Positions 39,511 through 49,511 of a stretch of 64,000 bases of DNA are shown one piece after another. Made by a program: the position numbers and the translations under genes. The stretch is taken from NCBI GenBank assembly GCA_001310715.1, contig BAXV01000008.1:1-64000 (forward strand), in the 5' to 3' direction. This DNA comes from Pseudovibrio sp. JCM 19062. Its GTDB lineage: Bacteria > Pseudomonadota > Alphaproteobacteria > Rhizobiales > Stappiaceae. Every line of letters begins with the position of its first letter. Positions within the stretch are counted from its first letter, which is position 1. The notes under the pieces were generated by a model, which did no database searches, had not been told where the DNA came from, and was given only the letters and a program-made list of their open reading frames with translations.

Positions 39511-41358
39511 ATGACACTCAAGTACGTCACTCCTTCTTCCATCGCCTATCAAAGTGCTGATGCAGCCACGGCAGAATCTGCCCTTGGTGATCTTCCGGAG
39601 TGGGATCTTTCTGTTTTCTATAGCTCTATTGACGATCCGCAGATTGATCGGGATATGGCGCGGGCGAAAGATCTGGCGGAGCAGTTCGAGACTGATTGCA
39701 AGGGCAAACTTGCCGAGATTGCAGCGCGTTCGGGCGACGAGCTTGCTGCCGTTGTTCGTCGCTATGAAGAGCTTGAAGATCTGATGGGGCGCATTGGTTC
39801 ATTTGCGGGCCTAGCGTATACCTACATCACCACTGATCCAGCCCGCCAGAAGTTCTATGGTGATGTGCAGGAGAAGCTGACCACAGCAAGCCTTCATATG
39901 CTCTTCTTCTCGCTTGAGATGAACAAGATTGAAGATGAAGTGCTGGAACAAGCGCTCGCCTCTGAGAAACTTGCTTATTACCGTCCATGGTTGGAAGACC
40001 TGCGTAAAGAGCGGCCTCATGAACGTAGTGAGGAGATTGAGCAGCTGTTCCATGAAAAGCATGTGACTGGTGCTGCTGCATGGAACCGTTTGTTTGATGA
40101 GACGATTTCCGGTTCTCGTTACGAGATTGATGGTGAAGAGCTTTCCATCGAGCAAACGCTGAACCTGCTGCAAGGTCCAGATGGTGAAATGCGTGAGAAG
40201 GCTGCTGCGGCGCTTTCTAAAACGTTTTCCGATAATCTGAGCATCTTCACGCTGATCACGAACACGTTGGCAAAAGATAAAGACACCTACGACCGTTGGC
40301 ATAACTTTGAGGACATTGCTGACAGTCGGCACCTAGCCAACCGGGTAGAGCGCGAAGTTGTAGATGCGCTGGTGGATGCGGTTCGGACCGCTTATCCGCG
40401 TCTGTCACATCGCTACTATGCAATGAAAGCGAAGTGGCTTGGTGTTGAGAAGATGAAATTCTGGGATCGCAACGCGCCATTGCCGCAGGCTGATACCCGC
40501 GAAATTCCGTGGGATGAGGCTAAGAGCACAGTGCTGGATGCCTATTCCAAGTTTGCGCCTGAGCTTTCTGACATTGCGGAGCAATTCTTTGATAAGAACT
40601 GGATTGATGCCGCAGCTCGCCCAGGAAAGTCTCCGGGTGCTTTCTCTCACCCGACAGTGCCAAGTGCGCACCCGTTTGTGCTGATCAACTACCAAGGCAA
40701 AATTCGCGATGTCATGACACTCGCGCATGAGCTTGGTCATGGTGTGCATCAGGTTCTTGCTGCACCAAATGGTGCGTTGATGGCGCCGACACCGCTGACA
40801 CTGGCTGAGACGGCTTCTGTGTTTGGTGAAATGCTGACCTTTAAGGATTTACTGGCGAAGGCCGAGACACCTGAGAAGCGTCAGATCATGCTCGCTGGCA
40901 AAGTGGAAGACATGCTGAACACGGTTGTGCGTCAGATTGCGTTCTACACCTTTGAGCGTCAGGTTCATGAACTGCGCAAGGAAGGTGAGCTGACTGCCGA
41001 GCAGATTTCAGCGATTTGGATGGGCGTTCAGGAAGAGAGCCTTGGTGAGGCGATTGATCTTGAAGGTGGCTATGAAAACTACTGGACCTACATCCCGCAT
41101 TTCATCCATTCGCCGTTCTATGTTTACGCCTATGCCTTTGGCGATTGTCTGGTGAACTCGCTCTATGCGGTTTACGAGGAAACAGAAGAGGGCTTCCAGC
41201 AGAAGTACTTCGACCTGCTGAAAGCGGGCGGCACCAAACACCACAGCGAACTGCTGGCTCCATTCGGCCTCGACGCAACCGACCCTGCCTTCTGGCAGAA
41301 AGGTCTGGCAGTGATCGAACGCTTTATTGATGAGCTGGAAGAGATGGACAAGGCGTAA
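39511..41358 (+). CDS. pepF: M3-family oligoendopeptidase F
   Basis: A 615-residue zinc metallopeptidase. The N-terminal half is helical. The catalytic motif HELGHG is near residue 406 in DVMTLAHELGHGVHQVL, followed by TPLTLAETASVFGEML, which carries the third zinc ligand Glu. The YENYWTYIPHFIHSPFYVYA block near the end is typical of alphaproteobacterial PepF. It degrades oligopeptides in the cytoplasm. It is single on its strand, with a terminator downstream. Intact. Confidence 0.95.
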   Translation: MTLKYVTPSSIAYQSADAATAESALGDLPEWDLSVFYSSIDDPQIDRDMARAKDLAEQFETDCKGKLAEIAARSGDELAAVVRRYEELEDLMGRIGSFAGLAYTYITTDPARQKFYGDVQEKLTTASLHMLFFSLEMNKIEDEVLEQALASEKLAYYRPWLEDLRKERPHERSEEIEQLFHEKHVTGAAAWNRLFDETISGSRYEIDGEELSIEQTLNLLQGPDGEMREKAAAALSKTFSDNLSIFTLITNTLAKDKDTYDRWHNFEDIADSRHLANRVEREVVDALVDAVRTAYPRLSHRYYAMKAKWLGVEKMKFWDRNAPLPQADTREIPWDEAKSTVLDAYSKFAPELSDIAEQFFDKNWIDAAARPGKSPGAFSHPTVPSAHPFVLINYQGKIRDVMTLAHELGHGVHQVLAAPNGALMAPTPLTLAETASVFGEMLTFKDLLAKAETPEKRQIMLAGKVEDMLNTVVRQIAFYTFERQVHELRKEGELTAEQISAIWMGVQEESLGEAIDLEGGYENYWTYIPHFIHSPFYVYAYAFGDCLVNSLYAVYEETEEGFQQKYFDLLKAGGTKHHSELLAPFGLDATDPAFWQKGLAVIERFIDELEEMDKA

Positions 41359-41381
41359 GTTATACGTAGCTTGAGCTTTTC

Positions 41382-41412
41382 AAGGCGGGAGCTTCGTGCT
41401 CTCGCCTTTTTT
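41382..41412 (+). terminator. Rho-independent terminator of pepF
   Basis: AAGGCGGGAGC/GCTCTCGCCTT around a TTCGT loop, followed by T6. Confidence 0.85.
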
Positions 41413-41438
41413 ATTGCAAAATAGCGTGTGGTATCTTG

Positions 41439-41816
41439 CTAGCGGTGTTGGTCTATCAGGATGGGATTGCCATCCGGATCAATCACTGTGAAGTTTGCTG
41501 GGCCTGACGTGGTTTCATCTGCCTCAGGCCCATGAATTTCGACACCATTTGCCTTCAAGCGTTTCTGGAGCTCTCTTATGTCGGTGAAGTTATCAAGGGC
41601 CTGCGCGTCCTGATTCCATCCGGGATTGAAGGTCAGCATGTTTTTCTCAAACATTCCCTGAAATAGTCCGATGATTGTCTCGCCATTTTTCATGATGGCC
41701 CAACCAGCCGTGCCGTCACAAGCTGGATCGCATGTGAAGCCGAGCTTTTGGTAGAATGCGACTGATGCTTTGATATCTTTGACTGCCAAGCTGATTGAAA
41801 ATGCACCGAGTTGCAT
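41439..41816 (-). CDS. VOC-family (glyoxalase-like) protein
   Basis: A 125-residue single-domain VOC protein. FSISLAVKDIKASVAFYQKL is the first beta-alpha-beta unit; IDPDGNPILIDQH closes the second. The metal-ligand positions are not all recognisable and no substrate can be assigned; resistance-type or uncharacterised VOC proteins are the nearest general group. Convergent to pepF and divergent from the DHFR-like gene at 41988. Intact. Confidence 0.85.
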   Translation of the reverse strand: MQLGAFSISLAVKDIKASVAFYQKLGFTCDPACDGTAGWAIMKNGETIIGLFQGMFEKNMLTFNPGWNQDAQALDNFTDIRELQKRLKANGVEIHGPEADETTSGPANFTVIDPDGNPILIDQHR

Positions 41817-41952
41817 GTGATTTCCTCCTCAAGAAAAATAGTGAAGCATTTTGAGAGTAGCGTAACGGAAGATTGCTAGCTCTTAAACCGGCAAGGGGTG
41901 AGCTTGCATAAGTCTGAGGTTGTGTTGCAACGCTCATTCCTTTATTGCTGTA

Positions 41953-41971
41953 TATTATACAGCGTATAATA
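41953..41971 (+). promoter_or_regulatory. Operator: perfect inverted repeat over a -10 element
   Basis: TATTATAC (41953-41960) and GTATAATA (41964-41971) are perfect 8-bp inverted repeats separated by AGC. The right arm contains a consensus -10 TATAAT. It sits 16 bases before the DHFR-like gene that precedes a TetR regulator, so it is the natural autoregulatory operator. Confidence 0.7.
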
Positions 41972-41987
41972 AATGGGAATTGGTACT

Positions 41988-42590
41988 ATGGTGAGTGGGC
42001 ATGTTTTTATCGCGACCAGTTTAGACGGGTTTGTTGCGCGCGATGACCGGGCGTTGGATTGGTTGATGAAACAGCCAAACACCGGAGAAGACTATGGCTA
42101 TGACGGCTTTATGGAGGGCATGGATGGGTTGATCATGGGGCGAGGGTCATATGAGACCGTGTTGGGATTTGAGAGTTGGCCCTATTCAAAGCCGGTTGTT
42201 GTTTTGAGCAAGACAATCACTCAGGCGGATGTGCCAGATGCATTGAAAGACAAGGTTCGTGTAACCGCATCTGATCCAGCGGAGGTTATGGCGGAACTAT
42301 CAGCGGAAGGTTGGAAACGTGCGTATGTTGATGGTGGCAAGGTGGTGCAGTCGTTTATTCGAGCAGGGTTGGTAGAAGATATCCTTCTTACTCATGTGCC
42401 AATTTTGATTGGTCGTGGATTGTGTTTGTTTGGTGATCTTGCTGCGGATATTGATCTTGAGTTGGTTTCCAGCCGGGCTTTCAAATCCGGTATGGTGCAG
42501 AGCCATTATCGATTGATGCCAGGTTGGAGAGTTGAGGATGGGGCGTCCGGCGAAATCACAGAAGTTACTCAGCAAAGAGCGGATTTTTGA
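41988..42590 (+). CDS. Dihydrofolate-reductase/RibD C-terminal-like oxidoreductase
   Basis: About 200 residues of the RibD C-terminal/DHFR-like family: VFIATSLDGFVARDDRALDW, MDGLIMGRGSYETVLGFESW, YSKPVVVLSKT, RAYVDGGKVVQSFIRAGLVE and LTHVPILIGRGLCLFG. Family members bind NADPH; the physiological substrate is unknown. It overlaps the TetR gene by 53 bases in a different frame; the family normally ends soon after SGMVQSHYRL, so the last 20 residues may be added by a frame error. ATG 41988 is the better start, with GGGAA upstream. Confidence 0.85.
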   Translation: MVSGHVFIATSLDGFVARDDRALDWLMKQPNTGEDYGYDGFMEGMDGLIMGRGSYETVLGFESWPYSKPVVVLSKTITQADVPDALKDKVRVTASDPAEVMAELSAEGWKRAYVDGGKVVQSFIRAGLVEDILLTHVPILIGRGLCLFGDLAADIDLELVSSRAFKSGMVQSHYRLMPGWRVEDGASGEITEVTQQRADF

Positions 42591-43092
42591 GGAAGCGATG
42601 CTGCTTCTGGATGAGGGGAGTGAACCTGCGGTCACCTATCGAGAGCTTGCCAAACGGCTCGATGTTACAGCGATGGCTGTTAAACACCATGTTGGGTCGC
42701 GCAAGGAGTTGTTTCAGCAGCTTATTGTGCGTGCTTTTAAAGGGACTACGGATGTACCTGAAGAGCTGAGTGGCGCTGCCGCTCTTACTCATAGGCTTGA
42801 GAGCTATTGTGAGAGAGTGATTGCGCATCCAGCGCTTATGCAGAGTATTTTGGCAAATCCTGATTTGATGCCGCACCAGCTGCATTTATTGACAGCGCAA
42901 ATCCGCTCCCACGTCCGTTCTTTGCTTTCTAACGAAAGTGAGGTTGAGGTCGTTGTCGGTTTAATTGCTGACTACACTCATGGCTTCGCGACCAGTGTGG
43001 CAACTTATCGAGATGGAAGTTCTGATGTAAAAGGATTGCGGATCGAGGACTATCGAAGAGGGTTAAAGTGGATATTGGCGAGGTTATCCTGA
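42538..43092 (+). CDS. TetR-family transcriptional regulator
   Basis: A 184-residue protein. The N-terminal HTH is RIFEEAMLLLDEGSEPAVTY, then RELAKRLDVTAMAVKHHVGS. The C-terminal domain (ALTHRLESYCERVIAHPALM, then IADYTHGFATSVATY) is typical of TetR ligand-binding domains. It is encoded immediately after and overlapping the DHFR-like gene. The palindrome at 41953-41971 is the likely autoregulatory operator. The inducer is unknown. Intact. Confidence 0.88.
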   Translation: MGRPAKSQKLLSKERIFEEAMLLLDEGSEPAVTYRELAKRLDVTAMAVKHHVGSRKELFQQLIVRAFKGTTDVPEELSGAAALTHRLESYCERVIAHPALMQSILANPDLMPHQLHLLTAQIRSHVRSLLSNESEVEVVVGLIADYTHGFATSVATYRDGSSDVKGLRIEDYRRGLKWILARLS

Positions 43093-43295
43093 CTGCTGTT
43101 GCTTGAAGAAATATTGCATTGAAATCGAAGGTGTTTTTTTTCGAGTGATGAAGAAATATTCATCGTGCGCATAGCGACGCTAGATTCTCCAAAAAAAACG
43201 CTATTTTTCGGCATTTCCGGCGCTATCTGGCATTGTTCTAGAAGGCCTGTCCTGCTACATGCTGCGACAGAATTGTAAAGCATACGAGGACTAGC

Positions 43296-44624
43296 ATGAT
43301 CCCGCGCTATTCGCGTCCTGACATGGTCGCTATTTGGTCTCCTGAAACGAAATTCCGCATCTGGTTTGAGATTGAAGCTCATGCCTGTGATGCATTGGCA
43401 GAACTCGGTGTGATCCCGAAAGAGTCTGCTGCGAAGATCTGGGAGAAGGGCGGTCCTGCGACTTTCGATATCCCTCGCATTGACGAGATCGAACGTGAAA
43501 CCAAGCACGACGTGATAGCATTCCTCACGCATCTGGCTGAGATTGTTGGTCCGGATGCGCGCTTTGTGCACCAGGGCATGACTTCTTCTGACGTTCTGGA
43601 CACTTGCTTTAACGTTCAGCTGGTTCGTGCTGCAGACCTTCTGCTGGCTGATATGGACAAGCTGTTGGCTGCATTGAAGCGCCGTGCGTTTGAGCACAAA
43701 GACACAGTGACCATCGGTCGTTCCCACGGTATTCATGCTGAGCCAGTGACCTTTGGTCTGAAGATGGCGCAGGCTTATGCTGAGTTTGATCGCTGTAAGA
43801 AGCGCCTAGAGCTGGCTCGTGAAGAGATTGCGACCTGTGCGATTTCCGGGGCTGTTGGTACCTTTGCAAACATTGACCCGCGTGTTGAAGAACACGTTGC
43901 GGAGAAGCTGGGTCTGGGTGCTGAGCCTGTATCCACTCAGGTTATTCCGCGTGACCGTCATGCCATGTTCTTTGCGGTGCTGGGTGTGATCGCTTCTTCC
44001 ATCGAGCGTCTGTCAACTGAAGTTCGTCATTTGCAGCGGACCGAGGTTCTGGAAGCTGAGGAGTTCTTCTCCAAAGGCCAGAAAGGCTCTTCCGCGATGC
44101 CGCACAAGCGCAACCCAGTGCTGACCGAAAACCTGACCGGTCTGGCGCGTATGGTTCGCTCTTATGCAATGCCTGCGATGGAGAATGTTGCACTTTGGCA
44201 CGAGCGCGATATCTCGCATTCTTCCGTTGAGCGCATGATCGGTCCTGATGCGACTGTGACACTGGATTTTGCGTTGGCTCGTCTGACCAATGTGATGGAA
44301 AATCTGGTGGTTTACCCAGAACGCATGATGGGTAACATGGATCGTCTCGGCGGTTTGGTGCACTCCCAGCGTATTTTGCTGGCACTGACACAGGCTGGTG
44401 CATCTCGTGAAGACAGCTACCGCCTGGTCCAGCGCAATGCGATGAAGGTTTGGGACAGCTATCAGGTTTCCGGTGATGCGAAGGTCGACTTCTTGACTGA
44501 GTTGCTGGCGGATGAAGATGTTCGCAATTACCTGTCTGAAGAGCAGATCCGTGATCGTTTTGACCTTGGCTACCACACCAAGAATGTTGATGTGATCTTC
44601 AAGAGGGTCTTTGGCGAGGCCTAA
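43296..44624 (+). CDS. purB: Adenylosuccinate lyase
   Basis: A 442-residue enzyme. RSHGIHAEPVTFGLKMAQAY carries the catalytic His block, and the fumarase-superfamily signature is GQKGSSAMPHKRNPVLTENL, with the catalytic Ser. It removes fumarate from SAICAR and adenylosuccinate in purine synthesis and in the purine nucleotide cycle. It starts MIPRYSRPDMVAIWS with GAGGA upstream, typical of the alphaproteobacterial type. It is monocistronic, with the purE/purK genes far away at 57-59 kb. Intact. Confidence 0.97.
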   Translation: MIPRYSRPDMVAIWSPETKFRIWFEIEAHACDALAELGVIPKESAAKIWEKGGPATFDIPRIDEIERETKHDVIAFLTHLAEIVGPDARFVHQGMTSSDVLDTCFNVQLVRAADLLLADMDKLLAALKRRAFEHKDTVTIGRSHGIHAEPVTFGLKMAQAYAEFDRCKKRLELAREEIATCAISGAVGTFANIDPRVEEHVAEKLGLGAEPVSTQVIPRDRHAMFFAVLGVIASSIERLSTEVRHLQRTEVLEAEEFFSKGQKGSSAMPHKRNPVLTENLTGLARMVRSYAMPAMENVALWHERDISHSSVERMIGPDATVTLDFALARLTNVMENLVVYPERMMGNMDRLGGLVHSQRILLALTQAGASREDSYRLVQRNAMKVWDSYQVSGDAKVDFLTELLADEDVRNYLSEEQIRDRFDLGYHTKNVDVIFKRVFGEA

Positions 44625-44654
44625 GTCGCCCAGTACCTACGAGTGGAGAGGATG

Positions 44655-45014
44655 ATGAAGCTTTATGGTCTACGGATTTTTGTAAGTGACATCGGAAAGG
44701 CCAAGGAGTTTTATGTTAAAACGCTGGGTCTTCCTCTTAGCTGGGAAATGCCTGAGCTTGGCGCATTTGGTGCCAAGCTCGACAACGCTGAACTCATTGT
44801 TGAGCAGGCGCATAACGAAGAAGACCGTGAGTATATAGGCCGGTTTTTGGGCACCACACTTCAGGTTGATGACATTGTCGATACCTATGAGCGCCTTTGT
44901 GAGAAGGGCGTTGTTTTCTCCAGTCCCCCTGAAAAACAGGTGTGGGGCGGAGTTCTTGCACATTTTCATGATCCGTTTGGTAATGTTTTGACACTGCTGG
45001 GCGAACCTCACTGA
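44655..45014 (+). CDS. VOC-family (glyoxalase-like) protein
   Basis: A 119-residue VOC protein: LYGLRIFVSDIGKAKEFYVK, LGAFGAKLDNAELIVEQAHN, and VLAHFHDPFGNVLTLLGE. The Glu in LIVEQ and the final FHDPFGN are typical. Substrate unknown. GGAG precedes ATG 44655 by six bases, with ATG 44652 as an alternative. It follows purB closely and precedes the phosphoesterase by about 50 bases, so the three may be co-expressed. Confidence 0.85.
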   Translation: MKLYGLRIFVSDIGKAKEFYVKTLGLPLSWEMPELGAFGAKLDNAELIVEQAHNEEDREYIGRFLGTTLQVDDIVDTYERLCEKGVVFSSPPEKQVWGGVLAHFHDPFGNVLTLLGEPH

Positions 45015-45067
45015 CAATACGGCTGCGTTTGTTTTAATGGAGCGTAGGCGGATCAGGAGTCATTGCT

Positions 45068-45867
45068 ATGAGAATTGCGGTTATCTCGGACATTCACGGC
45101 AACTTGCCTGCTTTGGAAGCTGTTCATCACGACATCAAGTACAAGTCACCGGATCTGGTTTTTAATCTGGGTGATTGCGTTTCCGGGCCGTTGTGGCCTG
45201 AAGAAACGGCACAGTACCTGATTGCGGAGAACTGGCACACTGTGCGCGGCAATCATGATCGGCATCTGGTGGACCATAGCCAGTCGGAGATGGGGCCAAG
45301 TGATGCTTATGCCTATTCAGTCCTCTCGGAAGAATCCAAAGCATGGCTGAAACAGCTGCCGACGCAAATGGAGCACGTGGAGAATGTGTTTCTGTGCCAC
45401 GGAACGCCGAGTGCAGATGATGTCTATCTTACCGAAGAAGTTTGTAACGGTCACACGAAGATTGCATCGCCGGAACATGTGTTGAAGCACATTGGCAAGG
45501 TGACCTCTCCGCTGATTGTGTGTGGGCACTCGCATATTCCGCGGGTGATCTGGGTGGAAGCGACCGGACAGATTGTGATGAATGCGGGAAGTGTCGGGTT
45601 GCCAGCTTATGAGGATGACAAGCCACATCCGCATGTGATGCAAGTTGGAAGCCTCATGCGCGGTACACGATTGTGACACGGGTGGGGACGCGGTGGTCCT
45701 TTGAAGAGCGGGCGGTGAACTACGATTGGGACCAAGCAAGTAGAAAAGCTGCGCGTAATCAACGGGGAGATTGGGCTGGTGCTTTGAAAACCGGCTATTT
45801 TCGTCCTATTAAGCTGCCAGAGTTTTTAGCACGACCACGGATTGAGGAACCCTATGAAGATTTCTGA
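45068..45867 (+). CDS. Metallophosphoesterase, YfcE-like (frame broken)
   Basis: About 266 residues. The calcineurin-type metal motifs are in order: VISDIHGNLPAL (Asp, His), NLGDCVSGPLWP (Asp), VRGNHDRHLV (Asn, His), VFLCHGTP and VCGHSHIPRV (His-x-His). A one-base break near 45650 splits off the last 60 residues, read as PHARYTIVTRVGTRWSFEER and the ending IEEPYEDF. CAGGAG precedes the ATG. It hydrolyses phosphodiesters or monoesters; the exact substrate is unknown. Its tail overlaps the start of the next hydrolase gene by 14 bases, indicating coupling. Confidence 0.88.
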
Positions 45868-46405
45868 GGCGGACATTCTTATTGTCCCCGGCCTGTTTGG
45901 CTCCGACGCAAACCACTGGCAGAGCCGTTGGGAGGCAAAATTCTCCACTGGTCGGCGCATTGAACAGAGTGATTGGAGCAAGCCAAATCTTGAGGATTGG
46001 GTCAATACTGTTGTGAAAGCAGTTGAGGAAGCGACGCGCCCGGTGGTGCTTGTTGCACATTCTGCTGGTGTTGCCACGGTGGTTCACGCTGCGCCGCGCA
46101 TCCAGAACTGGGTGAAAGGTGCTTATCTGGTTGCGCCTGCAGATGTGGATGACAGCTCCCGTGTGCCCTCTGAACTGAAAGGGTTTGGGCCGTTCCCGAC
46201 ATCCCCGTTGCCTTTCCATGCAAAGCTTGTTGCGAGCCGCAATGATCCTTATTGCACATTTGAGCGTGCCGAGCAGCTTGCGAAGCTCTGGAATGTGCGT
46301 TTGCAGGATGCAGGTGAAACGGGCCATATCAACTCTGATAGCGGGCAGGGGCCATGGCCAGAGGGGATCATCTCGTTTGCTCATTTTATGAAAGAGCTTG
46401 GGTAG
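45854..46405 (+). CDS. RBBP9/YdeN-family alpha/beta hydrolase
   Basis: A 183-residue protein of the RBBP9/YdeN serine-hydrolase family. ILIVPGLFGSDANHWQSRWE is the opening motif, and the nucleophile is in VVLVAHSAGVATVVH. The acid is probably the Asp of VASRNDPYC and the catalytic His that of GETGHINSDSGQGPWPEG. The substrate is unknown. It starts within the end of the phosphoesterase gene in another frame, so the two are translationally coupled. Intact. Confidence 0.88.
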   Translation: MKISEADILIVPGLFGSDANHWQSRWEAKFSTGRRIEQSDWSKPNLEDWVNTVVKAVEEATRPVVLVAHSAGVATVVHAAPRIQNWVKGAYLVAPADVDDSSRVPSELKGFGPFPTSPLPFHAKLVASRNDPYCTFERAEQLAKLWNVRLQDAGETGHINSDSGQGPWPEGIISFAHFMKELG

Positions 46406-46514
46406 CTCGTCTATATTAGTGACCGCCCACTTTACGGTGCATGTTTTATGCTTGGAGGGTAGTCAAGGAACGGTTTGCACGCACCCGCCTTTCTTTGTCG
46501 TTCCCTCCAACTGC

Positions 46515-47401
46515 TCATAGGCGGAATAGTTTGACGAGGCGGCGGATTCGCTCGATATGATTGTTTGAGAGCCGATTTAGACCTTTGCTTGTTCTGACAG
46601 ATAGTAGCTCGGTGTGTGTCCGGTCAGTTTTTTTGAACGCCTTGCTGAAATGGGCGTGGTCGAAGTAACCGAGGGATTGGGCGAGATCTGTCAGGTTCAG
46701 GCTTTGACCAGAATTGATCGTGTCGACTGCGGCCAACATGCGATAACGCTCGATCACCCATTTGGGATTGACGCCGATATGGCTTTGGAACAGGCGCTGG
46801 ATTGTTCTTAGTTGGAATCCGGAGGCTTGGGATAGGTCTGTCAGGTTGTTGATCTCTTCTGATTTGGCGATAAGTTCAACAAGTGCATTTGCATCTTGGG
46901 CCTTTGTGGTAAGGGGCTGTTGATGTGAGATCAGGAGCTTATCTATTTGGCGGGCAAAAACTTTGAGATCTTGAGCAGACCTCAACTGAGCCTCGAGTTG
47001 GTGATCGGATTGTTTCAGAAACGGCTCGATATCTGTGTGGGTGTTGAGGAGCTGAGATGGGTTATATCTGAAGAAGTCAGCAAAAGCGCCGGGACGAAAC
47101 TTTATGCCAAACACACGGCCAGTTTCTTGAAGGGTGTAGTAAAACACACCCGTGTTGATGCCAAAAACGCTGTGTCGTGAGATGTGTCGATGACAATGTG
47201 CTGGGATGGGTGGGGTAGGTTGGCCTGCTGGTAAGGTGGTTTATCCCTTAAATCCCAAGTGATTAGCCAGTAAAACTCAATTGCTGGCTGCAATGGTTCT
47301 GCTGGAAGAAGCTTGTCCAGATTGAAGTGTTGAAGGCTGCTATGCTGGTTCAGTAGGCCGCTGATCTGGCTTGGAGTTTCAATCTGATTTGGCATAGGCA
47401 T
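46515..47401 (-). CDS. AraC-family regulator with DUF6597-type sensor domain (frame broken)
   Basis: The N-terminal domain (LLPAEPLQPAIEFYWLITWD, then HPSQHIVIDTSHDTAF) and GVFYYTLQETGRVFGIKFRP are typical of AraC proteins with a DUF6597 cupin-like region. The C-terminal HTH pair is LTDLSQASGFQLRTIQRLFQ and LTDLAQSLGYFDHAHFSKAF. The frame breaks near 47165 by one missing T. MPMPNQ at 47401 is the best visible start but has no strong ribosome-binding site. It diverges from the DUF3224 gene, whose promoter it probably controls. Confidence 0.83.
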
Positions 47402-47481
47402 AAAAGATCGCAGCTGTCGCGCTTTTACAAGCCTTACGGAGCTCTCACTGTAGATGTTCGGTTCTTTCGAACAAGGAGCTG

Positions 47482-47910
47482 ATGATGGTGAAGGTGGTAT
47501 GCACATATAGTCTTGAAGAGTGGAAGGAAGAGGTTGTTGAGGCACTCTCCCAAGCAGGAAAGGTATCTTCTGTACGGGCACGTGGCCCTGTCGCGGGAGA
47601 TATTGTCGGGCAGGTGAATACGTTCTACTTGCTTGCTTATGTGGCTGAGAAGCTGGGGAGTTACACCGGGTATACGCAAATCTCGGGATGTTATGGTGCG
47701 CGTAACGGCACGTTTCTTATTGAGGAAACCGGGGTGTTTGATGCGGAAGGTGTCCGTTCTTCGGTACGCGTTGTTCCCGGTTCAGGTGTGGGAGATTTCA
47801 GGGGTATTGCAGGCTCTGGTAATTTTATTAGCTCCCATGGCAGCACTGTCGAATGCCAGTTTGAGTTGGAGTTTGCGGAGAGAGTTGAATTCGCAGGCAC
47901 AAAGATGTGA
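47482..47910 (+). CDS. DUF3224-family small protein
   Basis: A 142-residue protein with the DUF3224 barrel pattern: VKVVCTYSLEEWKEEVV, YTQISGCYGARNGTFLIEET and GVGDFRGIAGSGNFISSHGS. The family has a lipocalin/allene-oxide-cyclase-like fold and no proven function. GGAG lies 8 bases upstream of ATG 47482. It diverges from the AraC regulator across an 80-base gap, so it is probably its target. Intact. Confidence 0.82.
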   Translation: MMVKVVCTYSLEEWKEEVVEALSQAGKVSSVRARGPVAGDIVGQVNTFYLLAYVAEKLGSYTGYTQISGCYGARNGTFLIEETGVFDAEGVRSSVRVVPGSGVGDFRGIAGSGNFISSHGSTVECQFELEFAERVEFAGTKM

Positions 47911-48008
47911 TTAGGTAATTCTTAAAAGTTCCCTTGGGTTTCCTGCGTTTTCTGCTAGTTTTGCAGTGCACTATGTCTTGCAACAAGAGTATGAGGCGCA
48001 GGAACTAT

Positions 48009-49376
48009 ATGCCTTCCACACGTGACCATGAAGCAAATCGCATGACTGCTCGCATTGGCCGCTATGCCAGAGTTGGTGGTAATATGAGTGGTATTGCAGC
48101 CAAGCTTGCAGCTGGCAAGTTGCTTGGGTGGGAACAGGACCCGACCAAGAATGCGACTGCTATCGCTGAAACTCTCGGTGAGCTAAAAGGTCCATTGATG
48201 AAGGTGGCGCAGTTGCTTTCGACCATACCGGATGCGGTTCCACCTGAATATGCGACTGAACTGGCGAGCCTGCAGGCGAATGCTCCACCGATGGGCTGGG
48301 CGTTTGTTAAACGGCGCATGCGTGCTGAGCTTGGACCGTTGGCAAGACAAGTTTGACAGGTTTGAGAAGGAACCTGCTGCTGCAGCTTCTCTTGGCCAGG
48401 TGCATAAAGCCATGGATCTGGAAGGAGCTCAGCTCGCCTGCAAACTGCAGTATCCGGATATGGACAGTGCTGTTGAGGCTGATCTGAACCAATTTAAAAT
48501 GTTGCTTGCTTTGCATCGGCGGTTCCGGCCTGCGATTGAGACTTCTGAGATAGAGAAAGAAGTTGGAGACCGACTGCGGGAGGAGTTGGATTATCGCAGG
48601 GAAGCGCGGCATTCCAGCTTTACGCCAATGTGTTTGCTACAGATGAGCAGGTTCGGGTTCCAGATGTGTTTGAAGATCTGTCAACGCGGCGGCTGCTTTC
48701 CATGTCCTGGTTGGAAGGCCGTCCGCTTCTGGCCTACAGGCAGGAGAAGCTGGAGGCCCGCAACAAGATTGCGCAGGTCATGTTCAAGGCATGGTGGCAT
48801 CCGTTTGCGAAATATGGTGTGATCCATGGTGATCCGCATTTGGGGAACTATACAATCTTTGAGGATGGTACGGAGCCGGTGGGCGTGAACCTACTGGATT
48901 ATGGCTGCGTGCGCATCTTTCCGCCTGACTTTGTTCAGGGGGTGGTGGATCTGTACTACGGCTTGCTTGATGACCATCCGGAGCGCGTGGTTGCCGCCTA
49001 TGAGACATGGGGATTCAATGGGCTGTCCAATGAGCTCATTGAAACGCTAAATATTTGGTCTAACTTCATTTTTGGTCCTCTTTTGAGCGATCGAGTCCGC
49101 TCGATCGCCGATGGTGTTTCGCCAGCGAGTTATGGGCGTAATGAGGCGTTCAGAGTGCACCAGTCTCTCAAAGAACTGGGGCCGGTGAAGATCCCTCGTT
49201 ACTTCGTCTTTATGGACCGGGCCGCCATCGGACTTGGGTCCGTGTTCCTTCATTTGCGGGCCGAGCTTAATTTCCACCGTCTGTTTAACGAGCAGATTGA
49301 TGGATTTGGACAGGATGTGCTGACAGCCCATCAGAAGCATCAGCTGAATTTGTGTGGCTTGACTGATGAGCGTTGA
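48009..49376 (+). CDS. ABC1/UbiB-family atypical kinase (frame broken twice)
   Basis: About 455 residues. The N-terminal region has the ABC1 motif GPLMKVAQLLSTIPDAVPPE (usual KxGQ replaced by KVAQ). After breaks near 48345 and 48620 the AAAASLGQVHKA nucleotide loop and ACKLQYPDMDS appear, and then YGVIHGDPHLGNYTIFEDG (catalytic loop) and VNLLDYGCVRIFPPDF, the DFG-like motif with DYG. ABC1 kinases act on quinone/lipid metabolism near membranes. The COQ8-like assignment is not specific here and a housekeeping UbiB elsewhere is likely. Confidence 0.9.
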
Positions 49377-49511
49377 GGTACATACTCTCATTGTTGGAAT
49401 TATCCCCGAAACGCCGGTTATTTTCTGAGCGGTTCCCAACGGAAGTTGCGTCACACGACGATGTGGTGTTAAAGACTGGATTAGGAAAACTACTTGTTTC
49501 GAGGGGGAAAC

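Noticed and set aside
43149..43167. GATGAA/TTCATC repeat upstream of purB as an operator or riboswitch part
   Set aside because: A 6-bp repeat of low complexity in an AT-rich region; no purine riboswitch or PurR-like features accompany it.
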